A DNA stretch of 64,000 nt from Stephania yunnanensis (lineage: Eukaryota; Streptophyta; Magnoliopsida; Ranunculales; Menispermaceae): positions 22,232,001-22,296,000 of the forward strand of contig CM077589.1 of assembly GCA_039657365.1 (NCBI GenBank). The letters are read 5' to 3'. The position numbers and the translations under genes are program-made. The notes below the pieces were generated by a model. That model saw only the letters and a program-made list of their open reading frames with translations, was not told the origin of the DNA and ran no database searches. Every line of letters begins with the position of its first letter. Positions within the stretch are counted from its first letter, which is position 1. This document shows positions 57,276 to 64,000 of the stretch, one piece after another.

Positions 57276-59172
57276 CAAGAGTAACTAGAAGACATTAGTT
57301 GAATTCATATTCAAAGTTTAGCTAAAAGAAAAAGTACATCATAAGTGTGTTTAATTTGAGAATACTCTGGTGCCTTGTCTCTATTACTTTCCAATAAGGT
57401 TGAAGAGGCCTAAATGAAGATGAAAAGGCACCAAGCTAGGCTATGCAGGGTACGAGTTAGTTCAAATTTGATTTAACCCTTAACCCTAACTGAACAGTTC
57501 AGATTCATTTTTAATTTTTAATTTTATTTTCTTTCTCCTAGCCGAAACTCTAGATCCATTGAAAACAAAACAAACCAACCATGCTCGGGGAGATTGGGTA
57601 CAAGAACTTATGAGAAACCTGGTCAGGTTGAGCATTTAGAATTTTGACGTATATTTTCATTTCTCAACCAATCAAACATGATAGTACATCCATGATAACC
57701 TTCTAATTTTCAAAGTATAAAACATAGAAAACTTGTTGGTAAATGCCTTTATATCCAAAACCATAGTAAGATAAGTATCATACCATTATAATATATCTAA
57801 AATAACTTTGAAGAGACTTGTTGTTATGCGATCCAGATCTGAGTTGGTCAGATATGCATGCATTGTTTATGAACTTTGAAGAGAGGGTGACTTAGATCCA
57901 ATTGATTCAAGCCATCAATAGTCTAAGTCTCTAGGAGTCCAACCCTTCGACAAACTCTACTAAAATTCAAAACTTTATTGGATCAGGTAATAATTAACAA
58001 AATCGGAATGATTTCTAAAACCAAAACAAGAATCAATCTTCATCGACCAACAATAGTGGTCAGGGATCGAATGGATCCAATAATCGTGGTTGAGGAAACA
58101 AAGGTAGAAATCAAGAAGGTTTTTGATTTTAGAATCAAAACAAACCTACTTGCCAAATTTATGGAGAATTTGGTCACTCTGCGGCTTATTGCTACTGCAG
58201 AGTATACATGAAATATATGGGAGCTCAACTAGGGTTTGTAAAACCTTCTCAATTAATGCAATTCGATAATAGTGTTCTAATTCTGAATTTGGCTCAAATC
58301 CATATATGGTAGCAAACTATATGCAATATGCAGGTAAGAATGCTTTAATGATTGGTGATAGTAAGTTATTACCTATATCTAGTGTTGGTTCTTCTAGTCC
58401 AAAAGTATCATTTAAAAATACTTTGTGTGTTACTAGGATTAAGAAAAATTTCTTGACCGTATCTCGATTGATTAAGGAAAATGATGTGTTGATTCATGCT
58501 AGTTCATGATTTGTGAAGGATTCCCTAATTAGAGCTACTTTACTTCATGTACGTCTTGTTAATGGTCTATATCAATTTCCCGGACCATAAAATTCATATA
58601 TTACTCATTCTGCATTTCTTGCATCTCATAATGTTTTGTGTTCTTTGTAGCATTCGCAATTGGGACATCGTGCTCAATCTCTCAAGTGTTGAAGTCATAT
58701 TTGAATGTTCGTTTTCATTATGGAAATATGATTTGTTCTTTTGTGCATTAGAAAAATTCATGCTTTACCATTTTTTGTTTCCAATAAATGTGCATATTTT
58801 GTTCTTGAATCGATGCATATTGATGTATCAGGCATTGATCCTTGTACATCCCTTCATGGTTATAACTACTACATTCATTTTTTTATGAATGCGCATTTTT
58901 TTTACTTGATTATATTCATTAAAAGCAAAATCTGATGTTGTTACATCCTTTATTCATATTAAAATGATGGCTAAAAATCAATTTAATACTCGAATTAAAC
59001 GTGTTCAATCTGATTTGGGGAGAGGGTGAGTTTAAAGTGTTTAAACCTATTTTGGATTATTGTGGAAATGAGTCTTACCTTTCTTGCACATGGTCAATTA
59101 CCAACAAAATTTTGGTTGGATGCTTGTGAAACATATTCTTTCTAATAAATAGGTTACCTACTAGGCTATTGA
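57276..59172 (+). pseudogene. Decayed Ty1/copia gag-pol, second family
   Basis: From about 57840 the plus strand holds gag remnants: a WSDMHALFMNFEERVT block, an Asn/Gly/Arg-rich stretch and a zinc knuckle CQIYGEFGHSAAYC with one Cys replaced by Tyr. The protease/pre-integrase part follows at 58306-58509 (ALMIGDSKLLPISSVGSSSP, then RIKKNFLTVSRLIKENDVL). Integrase pieces to about 59170 include ALPFFVSNKCAYFVLESMHI, a HIDVSGIDPCTSLHGYNYY block and, in another frame, FNTRIKRVQSD. Stops and shifts are frequent. The sequence ends near the integrase motif NRLPTRLL, where copia copy B inserted at 59173. It is clearly a different family from copies A and B. Confidence 0.75.
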
Positions 59173-60524
59173 TGTTGGGGCATGTGCCCTAGGTCAATCT
59201 TCAAACATTGCTTATCTTATAATTTTAGTAAATAAATATATGTTTTTCATTTTCTATTTAATTACAAGTGATTACATATTTACCGTATGATAAGATCCAT
59301 GGGTATTTGTTAAAATGTCCTAAATTTCCCTAGTCGGTCATTATACCAAGAACTATAATGAATTCAGACAAGTGTGAATCTTGATTAATTGTCATGTGAT
59401 GATCATGCGTATAGGAATATAAATCTAGATCATAAGTACTTGTTAGGGTACTAGAGCAACCCGCTATGAGAACACCACTTGCATTAAGCCATTGGTGTTA
59501 CTCATGATAGGTATATCATTTATTCATTCGACTTAAGATTACCATAGACTTCAATATTAAGAGCATTTTAAGTTGACACTATCAAACGTTATCTTTAACT
59601 GGACGATTATAATGATTGTGATTTGTTACCATTTGAAGGCATGTAATCAAGAAAAAATTTGTCCCTCACGTATAGAGAGATATAAGTAGATCCCTCGATA
59701 TGTTAGACTATTAAATGGCCAAGTCCAAGTGAATTGATATAATCAATGTCGCTTGGATGTTTTCAGTCTATCTAAAGATCGAAACTAATATGATTGAACA
59801 TTAATGGTAACTTTCCATGCCTTATATTTAATCAAAGGATATTGCATTACGAAAATATATGATATATGTTATTCATTAGGTTGTATAGATTATGATATTC
59901 ATGCTACTTGGGTAGTCATAATGCCTTGCTAGAGATCGCTTATGATTTGTGTAACAAAATAATTTTGGTTCACTGCCAACGGCGCATGAACCTATTTGGT
60001 CGCACAGAAAGAATGGATTTACACAATTTCACTCAGTCAAGAGTGATGAATCTTATATGATATAATTCATGACATAAAATCCCTTACAATATGTTATATG
60101 CTAACTTATTAATATGGGCATATACGTAATTTGCTTGAGTTGCCTAAATACAATAGTTGTATTACGAATAGGTTTTCTAAATGAGTTTTTCTACACATAT
60201 AAATAGAGATTGAAACCCTAAAACGTATAAGATCTTCATTTTTGCTATTTTTAAATTCTCTCTGAATTTTTAGGAGAGAAAGAAAAATATTTTCTATCTC
60301 TCTTGAGGCTAGCACTCCAAATTGTGGTCACCGTTCGTGTGTGGATTTCTGTTATAGGACTCCAACTTGAACATTTTGGAGATTGAGTAATCAAAGAAAG
60401 AAATCACTGATTAAGATATGGTTTAATTTTTATAGATCTAGTTTAATAGAACTTATTTTCAATCCTGTTGGGGTTTTTCAATTTTTTTTTATTTTTCATT
60501 GCGTATGAGACCCAAAACCCAACA
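59173..60524 (+). repeat. 5' LTR of copia copy B
   Basis: Begins TGTTGGGGCATGTGCCC and ends AAAACCCAACA, 1352 bases. It is related throughout to 29506-30883 in reverse complement. The minus frame 60109-60315 inside it is incidental. Confidence 0.85.
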
Positions 60525-60525
60525 G

Positions 60526-60537
60526 TGGTGTCAGAGC
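60526..60537 (+). other. Primer-binding site (initiator tRNA-Met), one mismatch
   Basis: TGGTGTCAGAGC, one base off the canonical TGGTATCAGAGC, directly after the LTR. The leader 60538-61695 follows with no gene. Confidence 0.85.
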
Positions 60538-61695
60538 ATTAAGCTCGGTTCTATTAAATGCTTGCATGGTTTCTCTGATGTATATATGATAAATGTATAA
60601 AAACTTGATATAGATTAATGTATATATGATGTACATATAGGTTCTATGATAATTGTTAATTCATGTATTTGCTACATACACATAATTTAATTCAATGATA
60701 GACTTCATGTTTAGAATATTTTGATTAACATATGTTTTTAATATTGAACGATGTGAATTTTGTATGTTCATAGTAAAAGTCATGTTTAGGACAATGTGAT
60801 TCTGGTGTTGAATACATTTTTCGCTTTTGTTCTATAATTATGTATTTCTCCACGAGAATCATGATTAGGTTGATATGAATAATTTAATATGATTATGGTG
60901 TAGAATGCATGATTAATATTTCGTTTCTTGATTCAATTGCTTATTTTGTATGAATAAGAATTGAAATTTGTTTTGATCATATATCACATTGTGGTTATCA
61001 GTTAGTATATTTGTATTAGATCGGAGATAAACTTGCAATTGGATAAGAATTACAAATTCTAGAAGATAGGTGCGATATATAACAAATTCGTATTAAATAA
61101 GGATCCAAAGTATCTTATATTGTAATACGATTAATATAAAGTTAGAGGTGGGCTCATGTTAATTAAAAAAAATTAATTAATATTTTTCTGAATTAAAATA
61201 AGGGGCAGTTTTAGTCAATTGGATTGACTAAAATAAATAAAAATACCTCTTCCAAATTTTAAATCAAGTGTCATCCATTCTCAAGTACTTGTCAAGGCTT
61301 CGATCACATCAATATGGGTTTGCCTCCGAATAGTGTATTATGTTATCTTGGTGAGGTAAATTGAGTAACGGTTACTCTATTATTTAAAATGGTTAGACTT
61401 GATAAAGCTATCAAAATGGTTTTGGGCTTTAGGAGCAAGGCGAGATAAAACATGTTAAGGCATAAGATGTCATAATCTCATAAAAACAACTACAAGTTAC
61501 ATATGATGTAATTGGTGATAGGTACATACCTAAATAACCTAATTCAAAGTTTCACGCCTTAGCTGCCTTGGAATTAGGTGAAACATGAATTTTAGTCCTT
61601 TAAATTAACATAGTGTTTTTAGGAGAGTTGTTAATTTAGTGGTATCTATACTTATATACTAAAATGAACTTTTGCATAATCTTTGTTGTAGATCT

Positions 61696-62736
61696 ATGGT
61701 CTCTTCAAATCAAACTAATCCCTTGTCACTGTGATCCATCTTTGAGAATGATAAGTTGTTTGGGACAAACTTTCTTGGCTGGTTCAGAAACTTGAGAATT
61801 GTTATTGAGCATGAACTCAAGTTGTATATCCTTAATGATCGTATTCTAAAGGAATGACCAGCCAATACTTTAAGAGCTTTGAAGGATGTACATACTAAAC
61901 ATGTCAACGACTCAACTGATATTGTATGCATTATGTTGGAAACCATGGTTCCTGAACTTCAGAAGGACATGGAATACATGGAATCTGACGATATGGCTAC
62001 GATGCTGAAGGAAATTTTCTAAGAGCAGACCAGCCAAAAAAGGTTCGAGATAGTAAAAAACCTTCATTCTTACAAAATTTATGAGGGTGCATCGGTTAGT
62101 TCTCAGGTTCTGAAAATGAAGGGCTATAATGACAATCTTGATAGACTTGGATTTACCATAAGCCAAGAGTTAGCTACACACTTGATCATGAATTCATTGC
62201 CTAATAGTTATTCACAATTTGTGATGAATTATAATATGAATAATATGGAGAAGTCTATATCAGAGTTGCATTTGATGCTTAAAACTGCTGAGCATAATGT
62301 CATGAAACCCACTGCCAATGTGATTATGGTTCAGAAAGGAAAGGCTATGAAGAAAAAGGGCAAATATAAGGCTAAAGTTGCCAAGGCTATTATGATTGTT
62401 TCAAAGCATGTGGAACAACTCAAGCCTAAACTAGCTTCTACTTCACAGTCTCAGAAGGAAAAGAAAAAAGAAGGAAATTTTCATTTCTTCCATACACCTA
62501 GGCATTGGTTGAAAAATTGCAAGCTCTATCTTGAAAATCTAAAGAAAAAGAAGAATAGTGCGACTACTACTTCAGGTATTTATGTTATTGAAGTTAACTT
62601 GTTTAGTAGTGACTTTTGGGTATTAGATACCAGATGTGGATCTCACATTTGTGTTAATGTGCAAGGTCTCACTAAAAGTAGAAAGCTAAAGAAAGGAGAA
62701 GTCATCATATGAGTTGGAAATGGAGCAAAGGTTGTT
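61696..62736 (+). pseudogene. Copia gag-protease of copy B, broken
   Basis: Start ATG at 61696 in the same context as copy A. Stops interrupt the amino part: TGA near 61732 (copy A has CGA), another near 61857 and TAA near 62022. The longest open part, 62116-62712, includes LGFTISQELATHLIMNSLPN, a Lys-rich stretch and a zinc knuckle whose first two Cys are lost (FHFFHTPRHWLKNC). The protease site reads VLDTRCGSHIC, where copy A has DTGCGS, so the catalytic Asp-Thr-Gly is destroyed. A TGA ends it at about 62712. Confidence 0.85.
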
Positions 62737-64000
62737 ATGTTGGCTGTAGGATGCTATGAGTTAATTTTACCTAGTAGAGTTATTTTAGTTTTAAATAATT
62801 TTTATTATGTTCCTACCTTGAGCAAAAACATCATTTCAGTTTCATGTTTTGATTTAAATGGCTTTAATTTCATTATTGCAAATAATAAATGCTCCATTTC
62901 TCATAAAGACGTTTTCAATGAGAATGCTGATTTGTGTGATGGTCTTTATATTTTAAACATGAAAAAGTCTACAAATACTCCTATTCTTAACATAAATACA
63001 AAGAGATTCAAGTCAAATTATTTGAGTCAAACCTACCTTTAGCATTATCGTCTTGTTAACATAAATGAGAAACACATTTCTAAACTCCATAAAAATAGAC
63101 TTTTATATTCATTTGATTTTGAATCAGATGAAACATGTGTATCTTGTTTACTAGGCAAAATGACAATGAGTCCCTTTACAAGACACAATGAAAGGTCAAA
63201 TGATTTATTAGGTCTAATACATATTGATGTATGTCGTCCTATAAACATAATGACAAGAGGTGGTTATCAGTACTTTATTATTTTCACTTATTATTTTAAT
63301 AGATATGGTTACGTTTATCTCATAAAACATAAAGGTGAATCTTGTAAGATATTTCAAACATTTTAGAATGAAGTGCAAAATTAACTTGGTAAAACTAGTA
63401 AAGCACTTCTATCAGATTGAGGTGGTGAGTATTTGAGCTAAGATTTTTATGATCATCTTAGAGACTGTTGGATTGTTTCACAGTTAACTCCTTCAGCAAA
63501 ACAACTCCACAATGGAATGGTGTTTATGAGAGGAGAAATCATACTTTACTGAATATGGTTCGATCTATGACGAGTCATACAAATCTTCTAATTTCCTTTT
63601 GGGGTTATGCCTTAAAAACAGTTGCGTTTACACCGAATCATGTTCCTTCTAAAGTGGTTATCAAACACCATATGAGATGTGATTTGGGAAAAGACTAAGT
63701 TTGTCTTTCTTTAAGATTTATGGTTGTAAGCTTTTCATATGATGATAAATCTCAGAAAAATCATCAGCCAAATCTACGAAGTGTGTATTTTTTGGTTATC
63801 CTAAAGAAACTAGATGATATTACTTTTATAAGTAATATGGTTCGATCTACGAAGTGTTTCTGAGAGGAGAAATCATACTTTATTGAATATTGTTCGATCT
63901 ATGATGAGTCATACAAATCTTCTAATTTCTTTTTGGGTTATGCCTTAAAAATAGTTGCGTTTACGCCGAATCATGTTCTTTCTAAAGTGGTTATCAAACA
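62737..64000 (+). pseudogene. Copia pre-integrase and integrase of copy B, broken, partial
   Basis: 62737-63042 covers the pre-integrase segment (LCDGLYILNMKKSTN). After a stop come NEKHISKLHKN and GKMTMSPFTRH. 63160-63366 holds the first catalytic region (LIHIDVCRPI), and stops follow at about 63364, 63385 and 63418, the last inside the SD-GGEY motif. 63468-63698 has PQWNGVYERRNHTLLN with the catalytic Glu, then a second, shifted copy of the same segment to the window end. The remainder of pol lies outside the window. Confidence 0.8.
63528..64000 (+). repeat. Tandem duplication inside copia integrase, 334-base offset
   Basis: GAGAGGAGAAATCATACTTT and the following about 140 bases at 63528-63670 recur from 63862 to the window end, with only a few substitutions. 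The junction lies near a short shared TCTACGAAGTGT sequence at about 63775 and 63846. Confidence 0.85.

Larger units (their letters stand above)
59173..64000 (+). mobile_element. Ty1/copia element copy B (runs off the window)
   Basis: 5' LTR 59173-60524, primer site, leader, gag-protease and integrase in plus orientation, the same family as copy A at 25842-30883. It is inserted into the integrase region of another copia remnant; the left flank ATTGA (59168-59172) is the presumed TSD. It is much more decayed than copy A, with many in-frame stops. A partial duplication of integrase is in progress at the window edge. Confidence 0.85.

Noticed and set aside
58040..58228. 62-codon minus frame
   Set aside because: Antisense shadow of the copia gag zinc-knuckle region.

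Overview
The window is AT-rich plant nuclear DNA, almost certainly from a eudicot. The evidence is one intact DYW-type pentatricopeptide (PPR) gene, plant-lineage Ty1/copia and Ty3/gypsy retrotransposons with initiator-tRNA-Met primer sites, hAT-like and CACTA DNA transposons, and Au-type SINE tails. Nearly everything except the PPR gene (51999-54308, +) is transposon-derived, nested and decayed. No bacterial, organellar, rRNA or tRNA genes were seen.

Layout, left to right. 1-3330: a truncated hAT-like MITE, a SINE with target-site duplications (TSDs), and a broken MAIN-LIKE/plant-mobile-domain gene on the minus strand. 3.6-15.4 kb: two diverged copies of a retroelement spacer, a broken 'putative plant transposon protein' gene (about 6300-7785, -), and an old LTR (8040-8535 plus 12129-12530) split by a 3.6-kb solo LTR (8536-12128). 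That solo LTR itself carries a complete hAT-like MITE. 15.4-18.0 kb: a minus-strand chromovirus 3' end (LTR plus chromodomain tail). 18.0-20.15 kb: fragments of host exons and the right end of a CACTA element. 20.4-24.5 kb: an Athila-like gypsy remnant (-). 25.8-30.9 kb: a 3'-truncated copia element (copy A, -). 30.9-34.4 kb: a chromovirus pol and 3' LTR (+).

35.66-45.17 kb: a solo LTR interrupted by a complete 6.96-kb gag-only gypsy element (37754-44710, -, TSD GGAAG). 45427-50634: a complete CACTA element (TSD TTT) whose interior carries exon-intron fragments of three unrelated host genes in one orientation: diaminopimelate decarboxylase, a STRAP-type WD40 protein and a YbaB/EbfC-family protein. 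This multi-gene capture is the most interesting object here. After the PPR gene come a rearranged repeat pair (54.8-57.3 kb), a decayed copia remnant (to 59172), and inside it a second, plus-strand copy of the 25.8-kb copia family (copy B), which runs off the right edge.

The genes do not form a pathway. The PPR protein would act in organellar RNA editing. The captured fragments carry stops or frameshifts and are not expected to encode working enzymes, although their transcripts could affect the parental genes through small RNAs. All identifications rest on reading the sequence and on remembered family motifs; no database search was run.
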